NCBI RefSeq assembly: GCF_001434465.1
Contig: NZ_AZGE01000005.1
Span: forward strand, 26,441 to 90,440
Source of the DNA: Limosilactobacillus oris DSM 4864
GTDB taxonomy: Bacteria > Bacillota > Bacilli > Lactobacillales > Lactobacillaceae
DNA length: 64,000 bases
Direction of reading: 5' to 3'
A model generated the notes under the pieces. That model worked only from the letters and a program-made list of their open reading frames with translations, did not search any database and was not told the DNA's origin. A program made the translations under genes and the position numbers. The stretch's first letter is position 1; each line of letters opens with the position of its first letter. Positions 42,531 to 53,200 of this stretch are shown piece by piece.

Positions 42531-43187
42531 ATGCGGGTTAATTTATTGGTCGGGGGACCGGTTGGGCTGGTTCCCCAGGAAGTGGTCCGGGTACGTCAGG
42601 CGGAAACTTGGATTGCGGTTGACCACGGTGCGAGTCTGCTCCTGAAATGGGGAATCACGCCCGCAGTAGCAATTGGCGATTTTGATTCGACTAGCCAGGC
42701 GGAGTTTGCACGGCTCCGGCAGCACTTGGCAGAGATTGAAACTTTCCCGCCGGCGAAGGACTTCACGGATACTCAGCTGGGAGTCAAGCTGGCAATTGAC
42801 CGTTTCCAGCCAACGCAAATCGATATTTTTGGTGCTACTGGCGGCCGGCTTGACCACCTCCTGGCTAACCTGTACCTGCCTCTCCAGGATGATTTTCGGG
42901 ACTATCTCGACCGGATCCGGCTCTTGGACCGGGGCAACACAGTCAGCTACTACCAGCCGGGTTCCTATACGATTACTAAGGAAGCCGATAAGGACTACTT
43001 GGCCTTTGTCAACCTCACGCCGGTCACGGGCTTAAACTTGGTAGACGAGCAGTACCCGCTTGCTGACTGGTCAAGTTCGATTCCGTTTTCCTGGTCCAGC
43101 AACCGCTTTACGGCGGCGGAGAACCACTTTAACTTTGCCAGCGGGGTAGTAGCGGTAATCCAAGCAGCGGACCAGCCGCAATTATAG
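42531..43187 (+). CDS. thiN: Thiamine pyrophosphokinase
   Basis: 218 residues from ATG 42531 (GTGAGGAGGAAGC upstream); earlier in-frame ATG 42504 lies before that site. Motifs: WIAVDHGASLLLKWG, AIGDFDS, KDFTDTQLGVKLA and IFGATGGRLDHLLANL. It converts thiamine to its diphosphate cofactor. No TPP riboswitch is seen upstream. Confidence 0.94.
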   Translation: MRVNLLVGGPVGLVPQEVVRVRQAETWIAVDHGASLLLKWGITPAVAIGDFDSTSQAEFARLRQHLAEIETFPPAKDFTDTQLGVKLAIDRFQPTQIDIFGATGGRLDHLLANLYLPLQDDFRDYLDRIRLLDRGNTVSYYQPGSYTITKEADKDYLAFVNLTPVTGLNLVDEQYPLADWSSSIPFSWSSNRFTAAENHFNFASGVVAVIQAADQPQL

Positions 43188-43218
43188 CTGTCAAGGGAAA
43201 ATACTTGAAAGAAAACTA

Positions 43219-43247
43219 TTGCATTGTGCTAACCGCTATGGTAAATT
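43219..43247 (+). promoter_or_regulatory. Promoter of rpmB
   Basis: TTGCAT (43219-43224), 17 bases, TAAATT (43242-43247). Confidence 0.7.
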
Positions 43248-43313
43248 AATTAGGTGAGTTACAGCGCAGATATGCGTATAAACAATACTGTAATAAAGAG
43301 GAGGGTATCACCA

Positions 43314-43499
43314 ATGGCTAAAGATTTCATCAACGGTAAACGGACACGCTTTGGTAACAAGCGTTCTCACGCCCTTAACTCAAGTCGTCGTAGCTGGAAG
43401 CCTAACTTGCAAAAGGTAACCATTTTGGTTAACGGTAAGCCAAAGAAGGTTTACGTTTCAGCACGTACCTTAAAGTCCGGTAAAGTGACTCGGGTTTAA
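43314..43499 (+). CDS. rpmB: 50S ribosomal protein L28
   Basis: 61 residues from ATG 43314 behind AGAGGAGGGTATCACC. Complete short L28: [20 protein letters not shown] start and [18 protein letters not shown] end. Own promoter and terminator. Confidence 0.97.
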   Translation: MAKDFINGKRTRFGNKRSHALNSSRRSWKPNLQKVTILVNGKPKKVYVSARTLKSGKVTRV

Positions 43500-43510
43500 T
43501 TAAAAATGAT

Positions 43511-43538
43511 GCCGTCCATTGTGGGCGGCTTATTTTTT
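43511..43538 (+). terminator. Terminator after rpmB
   Basis: GCCGTCC / GGGCGGC stem (one G-T pair) followed by TTATTTTTT. Confidence 0.85.
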
Positions 43539-43662
43539 ACCCAAATTACAACACCCCATTAACTACTTTTTATTGGGGTTACTTTTTATTATTAGTGTGC
43601 TATGCTATGATATTGTTAATTGTAAAGAGAATGATTTACTAACTAACAGGGAGGCCATGACG

Positions 43663-44025
43663 ATGGCAGTAAAAATTAAAACAAAAGCGGGAACAATTGA
43701 CATTGATAACGATGTGATTTCGACCGTTGTTGGTGGTGCCGCTACGGATAATTACGGTGTTGTTGGAATGGCAAGCCGGAACCCGGTGCGCGATGGTGTT
43801 AACCAGATTCTGCGCCGGGAAAACTTCAACAAGGGCGTGGTTGTGCGCCAGCAGGATAACGGAATCGTCGTTGACGTGAATATTATCGTCAGCTACGGTA
43901 CCAAGATTTCAGAAGTATCCAAGAGCGTCCAGGCGAAAGTCAAGTATAACCTGGAATCAATGCTCGGCATCACCGCGGACGCCGTTAACGTCTGCGTCCA
44001 AGGTGTCCGCTCAACAGAAGACTAG
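43663..44025 (+). CDS. yloU: Asp23/Gls24-family protein YloU
   Basis: 120 residues from ATG 43663, eight bases after AGGGAGG (a closer ATG at 43657 is less well spaced). Asp23 domain: TIDIDNDVISTVVGGAATDNYGVVGM, IVVDVNIIVSYGTKISEV, VNVCVQGV. It stands directly before fakA as yloU-yloV do in B. subtilis. Second Asp23 protein of the window; the exact role is unknown. Confidence 0.9.
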   Translation: MAVKIKTKAGTIDIDNDVISTVVGGAATDNYGVVGMASRNPVRDGVNQILRRENFNKGVVVRQQDNGIVVDVNIIVSYGTKISEVSKSVQAKVKYNLESMLGITADAVNVCVQGVRSTED

Positions 44026-44050
44026 GATGGAACACGGGAGGAAATTTTAA

Positions 44051-45760
44051 TTGGCTGTAACAGAAATTACAAATCTTGAATTCGGCAAGATGGTGCAAGC
44101 CGCTGCCGATAAGTTAAACCAACAGGCGGACTTTATTAATTCGCTCAATGTTTTCCCTGTTCCTGATGGTGATACCGGGACGAATATGGCGTCCTCAATG
44201 GCGAGCGGTGCTAAGTACGAGCGGGAAGCGGCAAGTGATAATGTTGGTGACCTCAGTGCTGCACTGGCTAAGGGCCTGCTGATGGGGGCCCGCGGAAATT
44301 CGGGGGTAATCCTCTCCCAAATTTTCCGGGGCTTTGCCAAGGCCGCTGCTGGCAAGCAGACCTTGAATGCCCAAGATTTTGTGGACGCATACGCTAATGG
44401 TGCCAAAGTTGCCTATAAGGCGGTGATGAAGCCAACCGAAGGGACGATTTTAACGGTAGTGCGGGAGTCAGCTCAGGCCGGCTTAAACAAGGTCAAGCAG
44501 ACCGAAGACATGGTTGAAATCGTCAATGCCATTTACGAAGCTAGCAAGGCTGCCTTGCAAAAGACCCCTGAATTGCTGCCGGTGCTTAAAGAAGTCGGTG
44601 TAGTTGATTCTGGTGGTCAGGGCCTGGTTGATGTTCTTGAAGCCTTTGACGAATCCCTTAGCGGCAAGGAAGTTGCTAAGAGTGCCGACTACAAGCCTGA
44701 TCAGGCTGAGGTAGATGAAATGGTTAACGCAATGGACCACCAAAGCGTTCAGGGTAAACTAGACCCTGCTGACATCAAGTACACTTACTGTACCCAGATG
44801 CTGGTTCGCCTAGGGAAGGGGAAGGAAGTAACCAAAAAGTTTGATTACGATACTTTCTACAACTACCTGGCTAAACTTGGCGACAGTTTGCTGGTCCTAA
44901 ATGACGACCAGGTTGTCCGGGTTCACGTTCACACTGAACACCCGGGACAGGTTTTGTCATGGGGACAGGAATTTGGTGATTTGCAGACGATTGAAATCCA
45001 TAACATGGTCTGGCAGCAGGAAGAGATTATGGAACATGATGACGAGGGCGACGCAGCTACTTCTGATGAGCAGGCATCCCAGCCGGCAGAAACTGAGCCT
45101 GCACCAGAAACTGCGGTCATTGCGGTCGCTTCTGGTGATGGGGTGATCAAGCTCTTAAAGAGCCTGGGCGTGACCCACATCATCAGTGGCGGACAAACGA
45201 TGAACCCTAGCACCAAGGACATCGTGGATGCCATTAACCAGAGTGGTGCCAAGCAGGCGCTGGTCTTGCCGGATAACGGCAATATCTTCATGACGGCTGA
45301 ACAGGCGGCAGAGGTAGCGGAAATCCCAACCCGGGTCGTTCATGCCAAGACGATTGCCCAAGCGATGTCAGCGTTGCTGGATTACAATCCAGAAGCAGAC
45401 CTGGCTACTAACCAGGAAAGCATGGAGGCCAACATTGGCAACGTTGCTAGTGGGGAAGTCACCCATGCTGTTCGCGACACGACCATTGATGGTCAGGAAA
45501 TTAAGAAGAACGACTACTTGGGAATTGTCGACGGCAAAATTGTTGAGACTAACCCCGACCTGGAGGAAACCGCGATTGAAATGGTCAAGAAGATGCTTGA
45601 CGAGGATAGTGAAATCGTGACAATCCTCTACGGAGAAGACGGCACGGAGGAAACTGCCCAGGCAATTAAAGCGGCCGTAGAAGAAGTTGACGACGAACTG
45701 GATATTCAGATTTACGAGGGTGGACAGCCAGTGTACCCATACTTGATTTCAGTTGAGTAG
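44051..45760 (+). CDS. fakA: Fatty-acid kinase catalytic subunit FakA (YloV, DAK2/DegV-like)
   Basis: 569 residues, TTG start after GGGAGGAAATTTTAA. N-terminal DAK2 ATP-binding domain with NVFPVPDGDTGTNMASSM and GARGNSGVILSQI; central DAK1-like linker domain; C-terminal region with VIAVASGDGVIKLLKSLG. With a FakB protein it phosphorylates exogenous fatty acids, feeding the PlsX pathway encoded two genes on. An acidic, Glu/Ala-rich linker (about 340-355) is the only low-complexity part. Confidence 0.9.
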   Translation: MAVTEITNLEFGKMVQAAADKLNQQADFINSLNVFPVPDGDTGTNMASSMASGAKYEREAASDNVGDLSAALAKGLLMGARGNSGVILSQIFRGFAKAAAGKQTLNAQDFVDAYANGAKVAYKAVMKPTEGTILTVVRESAQAGLNKVKQTEDMVEIVNAIYEASKAALQKTPELLPVLKEVGVVDSGGQGLVDVLEAFDESLSGKEVAKSADYKPDQAEVDEMVNAMDHQSVQGKLDPADIKYTYCTQMLVRLGKGKEVTKKFDYDTFYNYLAKLGDSLLVLNDDQVVRVHVHTEHPGQVLSWGQEFGDLQTIEIHNMVWQQEEIMEHDDEGDAATSDEQASQPAETEPAPETAVIAVASGDGVIKLLKSLGVTHIISGGQTMNPSTKDIVDAINQSGAKQALVLPDNGNIFMTAEQAAEVAEIPTRVVHAKTIAQAMSALLDYNPEADLATNQESMEANIGNVASGEVTHAVRDTTIDGQEIKKNDYLGIVDGKIVETNPDLEETAIEMVKKMLDEDSEIVTILYGEDGTEETAQAIKAAVEEVDDELDIQIYEGGQPVYPYLISVE

Positions 45761-45786
45761 TTTACTGATAGACTAAAGCAACAGGT

Positions 45787-45813
45787 GAGGTTGGCTTTTC
45801 CCAGCCTCTTTTT
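45787..45813 (+). terminator. Terminator after fakA
   Basis: GAGGTTGG (45787-45794), loop, CCAGCCTC (45801-45808), TTTTT. Same GAGG-type repeated hairpin as after tetR, rpmA and acpP. Confidence 0.8.
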
Positions 45814-45834
45814 ACGTAGGAAGGAGGGGAGAAG

Positions 45835-47871
45835 ATGAAGAGCTTACAGGATCCGGTAGCAGTATTAAAGGGCGTGGGGCCAAAAAGGGCCGCGGACCTG
45901 GCGACCCTCGGCATTGACACGGTCGAAGATCTCCTGACTTACTATCCAAACCGCTATGACGATGTTACTCCAGCAGATTTGGAGAACGTCCAAGACCGGC
46001 AACGAATCACTACCCAAGGGACGGTGGTGTCCGAACCCCTCCTCTCCCACTTCGGCTACCGGCGAAGTCGCCTCAGTTTTCGCCTCCAAGTCGGCCCGCG
46101 GGTAATCATGGTGACCTTCTTTAACCAGGCCTACCTCGCGAAAAGGGTCGCGCTGGGGCAAACCGTTACGGTAATGGGGAAGTGGGATGCCCAACGTGCC
46201 CAGGTTACGGCAAATAAATTCCTGTCTGCTGGTGACCAGGAGCAGGCCGATTCGGGAGCGGTTTATTCGGTCAATAAGCATATTCGCCAGGCAACGCTCC
46301 GGGGGCTGATCAAGCAGGCTTTTGATGAGTACCAAAACGTTATTCCCACCCTCCTGCCGGCGTCACTTCGTCAGCACTATCGTCTGCTGGACCGGCGGAC
46401 GATGATTAAAGCCCTGCACTTCCCGGAGAACGTGGGTCAGGCCAAGGCCGCGCGGCGGACGGCTGCCTATGAGGAGTTTTTCTTGTTTCAGTTGCGCTTA
46501 CAGGCCATTCGGCAGGCCCGCCGGCACGCGAATGGTGACCGTATTTTGTACCGCAATGACGAATTAAAGGAGTTTATTGCAGGAATCGGTTTCGAGTTGA
46601 CCGGAGCGCAAAAACGGGTCGTGAATGAAATCTGTCGTGACCTGCGTGAGCCTTACCAGATGAACCGCCTTCTGCAGGGGGATGTCGGGTCGGGGAAGAC
46701 CATCGTCGCGGCGATTGCCATCTACGCAACGATTACGGCTGGCTATCAGGCCGCCCTGATGGCTCCGACAGAAATTTTGGCCGCCCAGCACGCTGAAAAG
46801 CTGTCCCGGGTGTTCGCGGGGACCCACGTTCACGTTGGCCTGCTGACTGGTTCTTTGACCGCTAAGCAGCACCGGGAACTTACGGGGGCCATCAAGCGGG
46901 GAGAAATCAACCTGATTATTGGGACCCACGCCCTCATCCAGGACGACGTTGAGTATGCCAACCTCGGTCTGGTAATCACTGACGAGCAGCACCGCTTCGG
47001 GGTCAACCAACGGCAGCTTCTGCGTGAAAAGGGCGCCCACCCGGATGTCCTGGCAATGACGGCGACACCAATTCCCCGGACCCTGGCGATCACCGCTTAT
47101 GGGGAAATGGACGTTTCCGTGATCGATGAGCTGCCTGCGGGACGGAAGGCGATTGAAACCCGCTGGTTAAAGGTCGACCAGCAGAGTGAAGCCCTTCATT
47201 TCCTGCGCGACCAGCTCGCCACGGGGGCCCAGGCCTACATCGTTAGTCCATTGATTGAGGAATCTGAGGCGCTCGACGTCCAAAACGCCACCGACTTATA
47301 CAATGAGCTGGCAGAGTATTTTCAGCCCCACTACCAGGTCGGCTTGCTGCATGGCCGAATGTCTGCTGAGGAAAAGGAGCAGGCAATGCACAAGTTCCAA
47401 CGGGGTGAGTACCAGCTTCTGGTTTCCACCACGGTGATTGAGGTCGGCGTTGATAACCCGAACGCGACGGTCATGCTGATTTACAATGCTGATCGCTTTG
47501 GATTAGCGCAGCTTCACCAGCTCCGGGGCCGGGTTGGTCGTGGGGACCGACAGAGTTACTGCCTGCTACTTGCCGACCCGAAGACGGATGACGGTAAGCA
47601 GCGGATGAAAACGATGGTCGAGACGAATGATGGTTTTGTCGTCGCCCAGCGTGATATGGAGCTGCGGGGGTCCGGCGATGTCCTGGGCAGTAAGCAGTCG
47701 GGAATGCCAGAATTCAAAGTTGGCGATCCGGTTGGTGACCTTAAAATGCTTCAGGTGGCGCGACAGGATGCGGCCGACCTCTTGCGGACTCCTCACTGGG
47801 ACAAACAGGACGATAATCAGCCGCTGGTGTTATATCTGCAACGCCACCAGCTTGAAACACACTTTGACTAA
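45835..47871 (+). CDS. recG: ATP-dependent DNA helicase RecG
   Basis: 678 residues. Wedge/OB domain (about 1-160), Walker A LLQGDVGSGKTIVAAIA, TEILAAQHA, DEQHRFGVNQR, then VSTTVIEVGVDNPNATVM and QLRGRVGRG. It remodels stalled forks and branched DNA. AAGGAGGGG upstream. Confidence 0.97.
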   Translation: MKSLQDPVAVLKGVGPKRAADLATLGIDTVEDLLTYYPNRYDDVTPADLENVQDRQRITTQGTVVSEPLLSHFGYRRSRLSFRLQVGPRVIMVTFFNQAYLAKRVALGQTVTVMGKWDAQRAQVTANKFLSAGDQEQADSGAVYSVNKHIRQATLRGLIKQAFDEYQNVIPTLLPASLRQHYRLLDRRTMIKALHFPENVGQAKAARRTAAYEEFFLFQLRLQAIRQARRHANGDRILYRNDELKEFIAGIGFELTGAQKRVVNEICRDLREPYQMNRLLQGDVGSGKTIVAAIAIYATITAGYQAALMAPTEILAAQHAEKLSRVFAGTHVHVGLLTGSLTAKQHRELTGAIKRGEINLIIGTHALIQDDVEYANLGLVITDEQHRFGVNQRQLLREKGAHPDVLAMTATPIPRTLAITAYGEMDVSVIDELPAGRKAIETRWLKVDQQSEALHFLRDQLATGAQAYIVSPLIEESEALDVQNATDLYNELAEYFQPHYQVGLLHGRMSAEEKEQAMHKFQRGEYQLLVSTTVIEVGVDNPNATVMLIYNADRFGLAQLHQLRGRVGRGDRQSYCLLLADPKTDDGKQRMKTMVETNDGFVVAQRDMELRGSGDVLGSKQSGMPEFKVGDPVGDLKMLQVARQDAADLLRTPHWDKQDDNQPLVLYLQRHQLETHFD

Positions 47872-47884
47872 GGAGTAGATAATA

Positions 47885-48916
47885 ATGAAAATTGCTGTTG
47901 ACGCTATGGGGGGCGACAATGCCCCTCAGGCGATTATTGCGGGGGTCGAACAGGCACGTGACCAGTACGCGGACCTCGAATTCCAACTTTTTGGCGACCC
48001 GGCACAGGTTAAGCCGCTGATTAAAAACGATGAACGGCTGACGGTCATTGAGACTACCGAAGAAATCACGATGGGTGAAGAACCAGTCCGGGCAATCAGA
48101 CGGAAGAAGGATTCTTCGATTGTACGGGCAGCCCGGGCCGTAAAGGAGGGCAGCGCGGATGCCTTCTTCTCTGCCGGCAATACCGGTGCCGTATTGGCGG
48201 CCGGCATTTTTATCGTGGGCCGGATCAAGGGGATCGACCGTCCCGGCTTAACCAGTATTTTGCCCATTACCCAGCCCGGTGCGACCCGGCAGAGTTTTGT
48301 TTACCTAGATACCGGGGCCAACGCTGAAAGCAAGGAACGCAACCTGGTTCAGTACGGCTATCTCGGGAAGTTTTATGCTGAAAATGTCCTGGGGGTCGCG
48401 AACCCCCGCATTGCCCTACTGAATAACGGGGCCGAGGAAGATAAGGGTGATAAGCTCCATAAGGATGTGTGGCAGCAGTTGAATGCCGCGAGTGACCTTA
48501 ATTTTGTCGGCAACATTGAATCGGGGGACCTCCTTGTGGGTAAAGCTGATGTGGTGGTCAGTGATGGCTGGACTGCCAACGCTGCTTTGAAGGCGACCGA
48601 AGGAACTGCCAAGATGATGCTGACCCTGATTAAGGATGGAATCTTAAATGGCGGCCTTCGGGCAAAGCTAGGCTACCTCCTCTTAAAACCAGTCTTCCAT
48701 AATATCGGCAAAAAGATGAGCGCGTCGACTTACGGCGGGGCAGTATTGCTCGGCCTACAAGCGCCGGTAGTCAAGACTCACGGTTCCTCCGATGCAACGG
48801 CGGTCGCTAACACGATCAGTCAGATTCGGACGATGCTGACCTCTGGGGTAATCGAGAAAACGGTCGACTTTTTTGGTCAGGAAGCGGTAGTGGACAAGGA
48901 CGGCAAAAACGAATAG
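47885..48916 (+). CDS. plsX: Phosphate acyltransferase PlsX
   Basis: 343 residues. KIAVDAMGGDNAPQAI start, SAGNTGAVLAAG, LDTGANAESKERNLVQYG and GWTANAALKATEG. It makes acyl-phosphate from acyl-ACP for phosphatidate synthesis. Followed by acpP. Confidence 0.96.
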   Translation: MKIAVDAMGGDNAPQAIIAGVEQARDQYADLEFQLFGDPAQVKPLIKNDERLTVIETTEEITMGEEPVRAIRRKKDSSIVRAARAVKEGSADAFFSAGNTGAVLAAGIFIVGRIKGIDRPGLTSILPITQPGATRQSFVYLDTGANAESKERNLVQYGYLGKFYAENVLGVANPRIALLNNGAEEDKGDKLHKDVWQQLNAASDLNFVGNIESGDLLVGKADVVVSDGWTANAALKATEGTAKMMLTLIKDGILNGGLRAKLGYLLLKPVFHNIGKKMSASTYGGAVLLGLQAPVVKTHGSSDATAVANTISQIRTMLTSGVIEKTVDFFGQEAVVDKDGKNE

Positions 48917-48953
48917 AATAGGATTCGGATTTAATAAAGTGAGGTTATTTACC

Positions 48954-49211
48954 ATGGCTGAAAATGATAAGCGTACACAAATTTTTAATAAGGTTTCTGA
49001 AATCGTGGCAGACCACTTCGATATTGACCGGGCTAAGATTACCGATGATTTGAATCTCAAGACCGACTTGGATGCCGACTCGATTGATTTTGTTGAATTT
49101 GTCCTGGAACTAGAAGATACTTTCAACGCGGAAATTGCCGATGACGAAGCAGAAAAGCTCAGTACAATCGGTGAAGTGGTGGACTACATCGACCAGCATA
49201 CCGCTGACTGA
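48954..49211 (+). CDS. acpP: Acyl carrier protein
   Basis: 85 residues from ATG 48954; the GTG at 48939 is part of the GTGAGG ribosome site. Four-helix acidic ACP with the phosphopantetheine serine in DLDADSIDFVEFVLELED (DSID rather than the common DSLD). It carries acyl chains between FakA/PlsX and fatty-acid synthesis. Confidence 0.95.
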   Translation: MAENDKRTQIFNKVSEIVADHFDIDRAKITDDLNLKTDLDADSIDFVEFVLELEDTFNAEIADDEAEKLSTIGEVVDYIDQHTAD

Positions 49212-49552
49212 GTTAGGAGGCCAGTGGGCCGGCTACTGTATTGAAGCATTTTTATCTATGTAATAGTTGAGGCTGGGAATTAACTTCAGCCTCTTTCCTA
49301 TTTTAAAGGCAAGAATGCCACGGCGCTGGCTGTAAGTTTGCCCGCTGGTCAGCCAGCAAAGGACTCTCCCGACATGCCCCGCGGTGAACGGCAAACATCA
49401 GGAACGGGTACTTAACCAAGTTGGACCGGTTTCTCTTCTCCGTATGGTGGGGCTTTTTTCTTTTTAAATCGCGAAAAGCCTGCGCGGGGCGGACTTGTTT
49501 AGTATAATAGAAAAGAATGTAATTTTTATAGTAAGAAGAAAGGAATCTAAAC
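49212..49552. other. Intergenic region between acpP and rnc
   Basis: It holds the terminator at 49269-49300, about 140 bases without a recognised feature, a T run at 49454-49459 after GTGGGGC with only weak pairing partners, and a -10-like TATAAT at 49503-49508 that probably starts the rnc operon (no good -35). Confidence 0.5.
49269..49300 (+). terminator. Terminator after acpP
   Basis: GAGGCTG (49269-49275) and CAGCCTC (49287-49293) followed by TTTCCTATTTT; the same repeated hairpin type as near 19938 and 21217. Confidence 0.78.
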
Positions 49553-50251
49553 ATGATCGAAGAACTACAAGACTACTTGGCCAAGGAATTTGATATTCAT
49601 TTTTCTGACCCGCGCTTGTTAGCAGAGGCCTTTACCCAGGCTTCGTATGTCAATGAGCACCCTCATCAGAATTTGAAGTTTTACGAACGGATCGAATTCC
49701 TTGGCGATGCCGTGTTGGAACTGATTGTTTCAGAATATATTTATAAACGCTATCCCGAGTTGCCCCAGGGTAAGCTGACCCGCCTGCGGGCCGCTATGGT
49801 GTGCGAGGATAGCTTTTCTAAGTTCGCCAAGGAGTGTCATTTTGACCAGTACATCCGGCTGGGTCACGGGGAGGAACTCGCGGGTGCTCGCCAGCGGCCG
49901 GGACTGCTCTGTGATATTTTTGAATCCTTTGTGGGGGCCCTTTACCTTGACCAAGGGCGGCCGGCAGTTGAAAAGTTTGTCCGCCGGGTCATCTTCCCGA
50001 AGCTGGACATGGGCTGGTTCGACCACGCTGTTGATGCTAAAACCAGCTTGCAAGAGTTTCTCCAGCGGGATGGCGATGTTTTGATCGAGTACCACCTCCT
50101 TGAAGAGAGCGGGACTGAGAACAACCCCGCCTTCCATGTCGATGTGGCAGCCAATGGTCAGGTCATTGCGGATGGTCAAGGGTCATCGAAAAAGCAGGCT
50201 GAGATGCAGGCAGCCCAGCGCGCCCTGAAGAAATTACGAGCAAAGAAGTAA
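49553..50251 (+). CDS. rnc: Ribonuclease III
   Basis: 232 residues. Catalytic signature ERIEFLGDAVLELIVSEYIYK, then DIFESFVGALYLDQG (catalytic acids) and a C-terminal double-stranded RNA-binding domain (TSLQEFLQRDG ... GSSKKQAEMQAAQRAL). It cuts rRNA precursors and duplex RNAs, including any sense-antisense pairs such as those proposed in the prophage. First of the rnc-smc-ftsY block. Confidence 0.97.
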   Translation: MIEELQDYLAKEFDIHFSDPRLLAEAFTQASYVNEHPHQNLKFYERIEFLGDAVLELIVSEYIYKRYPELPQGKLTRLRAAMVCEDSFSKFAKECHFDQYIRLGHGEELAGARQRPGLLCDIFESFVGALYLDQGRPAVEKFVRRVIFPKLDMGWFDHAVDAKTSLQEFLQRDGDVLIEYHLLEESGTENNPAFHVDVAANGQVIADGQGSSKKQAEMQAAQRALKKLRAKK

Positions 50252-50268
50252 CGTGAGAGTAGGTTAGT

Positions 50269-53200
50269 ATGCAATTATTGTCATTAACAATTGACGGCTT
50301 CAAGTCATTCGCCAACAAGACAACGATTAAGTTCGAGGAGGGGATGACCGGAATCGTTGGTCCAAACGGGAGTGGGAAGAGCAACATCATTGAAGCTATC
50401 CGGTGGGTAATGGGTGAACAGTCTGCCCGGCACCTGCGGGGGGATAAGATGGTGGACGTAATCTTTAATGGAGCCGCTAACCGGGCACCACTGAACCGGG
50501 CACTGGTCTCAATCACCTTTGATAACAGTGACCATTATCTTGCCAGTGATTTTAACGAACTAACCATTACTCGGAAGCTGTTCCGCAATGGGGACAGTGA
50601 ATACCTGCTCAATGGTAATAAGGTGCGCTTGAAAGACATTGTCGATCTCTTCATCGATTCTGGACTGGGCCGGGAGTCATTCTCAATTATTTCCCAGGGA
50701 CGAATTGAAGCAATCTTCAATGGGAAGCCGGAAGACCGCCGGGCCATTATCGAAACGGTAGCCGGCGTCGCTAAGTACCGTAAAAATAAGCAAACGGCGG
50801 AACGGCGGCTTGGACAGACGATGGACAACCTTAACCGGGTCAACGATATTATCAGCGAATTAGCTAGTCAGTTAGAACCGTTAGCTGACCAAAGCGCGCT
50901 GGCAAAGGATTATTTGGAACAAAAGGAACAGTTTGACCGCCTGGACCAGACCCAACTTGTTCGCAATTATGACCAGCAGCATGACCAGCTGCAACGGTTG
51001 CAGGGCAAACTGGCTGACTCGCGGCAGCTGGTTGACCAGTACCGTAAAAAGACCGCGGCCGCTGATACTGAATTAGAAAAGTACAAGCAGCAGCGGACGG
51101 CCCTTCAACGGGACAAGGATGCCGCGAACCAGTCGATTTTGCGCCAAACTCAGCTGATTGCTGATTATCAGAACCAGCAGTCGATTTCGACGGTCAAGCG
51201 CCAGCAGCAAGAGCAGGAGCAGCACCGGCTGAGTGAACAAATTAGTGCTAACCAGCAGGAACAAGAGCAAGTGCAGAAGCGGTTAGCCGCGGTCAAGCAG
51301 GATTTGACTGCTCACGAGCAAACGATGGCGGAACACAAGAAACAGCTCCAAGCGGCTGAACAGCAAACAGCCAGTGAACGGTTACAGCAGCTGCAAGCCC
51401 GGCTAGAAGAACTGCGCAACCAGCAGATTGAACTTCTCCAGCAGCAGACGACTCTGCACAACCAGGCCAACTACCTCCAGGAGAACCACCGGCAGGCGCT
51501 AAACGTCCAAAAGGAAAGTGATGCCGAGCTGGCGGCGTTGAAAGAGCAACAGACTGCCCAGCAGCGGGAATTAACTGCTAAGCAGCAGGAAGTGGCTCAG
51601 CAACGGGACCGCCTGGCGGCGACTAACCATGAACTCACTGGTGTCCAAGAGCAGCTGGAACAATTGACCAACCGTTACCAGGAACAGCAGCGAAAGTGGT
51701 ACCAGCTGCTGGGGGATGCTCATTCAACCGCGGCTCGGATCAAGGACTTCCGGGCGCGTGAGGATGACTACGACGGCTACTATCACGGTGTCCAAAGTGT
51801 CCTGCGCAACCGGCAGCAGTTTGCGGGGCTTGCCGGGGCAGTCGGGGAGCTGATTACGACTCCAGCCAACGTTACGACGGCGATTGAAACCGTTCTCGGC
51901 GGGCAACTCCAGCAACTGGTCGTAGATCGCCAGGACACCGGGAAAGAAATTATTCGCTTCTTAACGCGGCAACGGGCTGGTCGGGTAACGATTCTTCCTC
52001 TGGACACCCTCCGTCCGCGGCGGCTGCTGTCGATTTGGCCAACCCTGGAGGGGATGCCGGGCTACGTTGGCCGGGCCACCGACTTGGTCCAGTATGACCA
52101 GCGCTACCAGCTAATTATTGACTACCTGCTGGGCAACACTGTGGTCGTTGATAACTTGGATAACGCGACGGCCATTGCCCGGGCTGGCCACCACCAGGTC
52201 CGGGTGGTAACCCTTGATGGTCAATTAATTAATACCAGCGGAGCGATGACTGGGGGGGCCAATCGCCATCAGCGTGCCGGAGTTTTGACGCAAAAGCAGA
52301 CCGGACAGCAACTGGCGAACCTCCTAGCTGACCAACAGCAAAATGCTAAGCAGGCTGAAGCGACGGTTGCAAAGCTACAGGCGTCCCAGCAGCGGGGGCA
52401 GGCCAAATTGGCTGACCTGCAAGCAACTTCCCAGGAACAAGCGGACGAACTGCGGACGGCAGAGACGGCCCTTAATCGCCTGGCTGACCAGGTCAAAACG
52501 ACGGGCCAGCGGGTGGCGACCCTTCAATACCAGACTGATGAACAGACCTCCCGCCATAGTTCTTATCAGGATCAGCTCCAGACGAACTCTGCGGCTCAGC
52601 AGCAGATTGATGCTCAACTGGCGACAGTCAAGGAGCAAACTGAAAAGGTCAACCAGCAAATTACCCAATTGCGGCATAACGCGGACGCGCAAAATGACCA
52701 GGTCCACGAACTTCAGCAGTGGTTAGCGGTTGCTAAGGAGCGGCAGCAGCAGTATCAACGTCAGGCCGCTGCTCTCGACCAGCAACTAGCTCAATTGAAA
52801 TCGGCCGCCGCTGACCTGGGGCAACAGCTTCACCAACTGGAAGAACGTTACCGGCAGCAGGGAACTCATGGTGAGGATACCGCGACGGCACTGTCGACGG
52901 CTCAAGAGGCATTGGCAGGTTACCGTCAACAGTTGACAGCGGCCGACGATCAGCTGGCAGCTTTAGCTGACCAACTGAACGCCGCTGAAAGCAAGCAGGA
53001 ACGGCTGATGAGCCTCGAGCGGGCCGCTCTTGATAACCTGAACGCCCTAAATGAACGGCGGGTTCGTTGTGAAGGCCAGTTGGACCAGCTGCAAAACCAG
53101 TTGCGGGACCACCACTCATTGACGATCACTGCTGCCCGGCAAAAAGCTGACCAGCAAATCAGTGATGCTGACCTGGCCCGGCGGCTAAAGCTCCTGCAAC

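Noticed and set aside
49376..49459. Terminator using GCCCC and GGGGC before the T run upstream of rnc
   Set aside because: The arms are about 70 bases apart with little further pairing; not a credible simple terminator.
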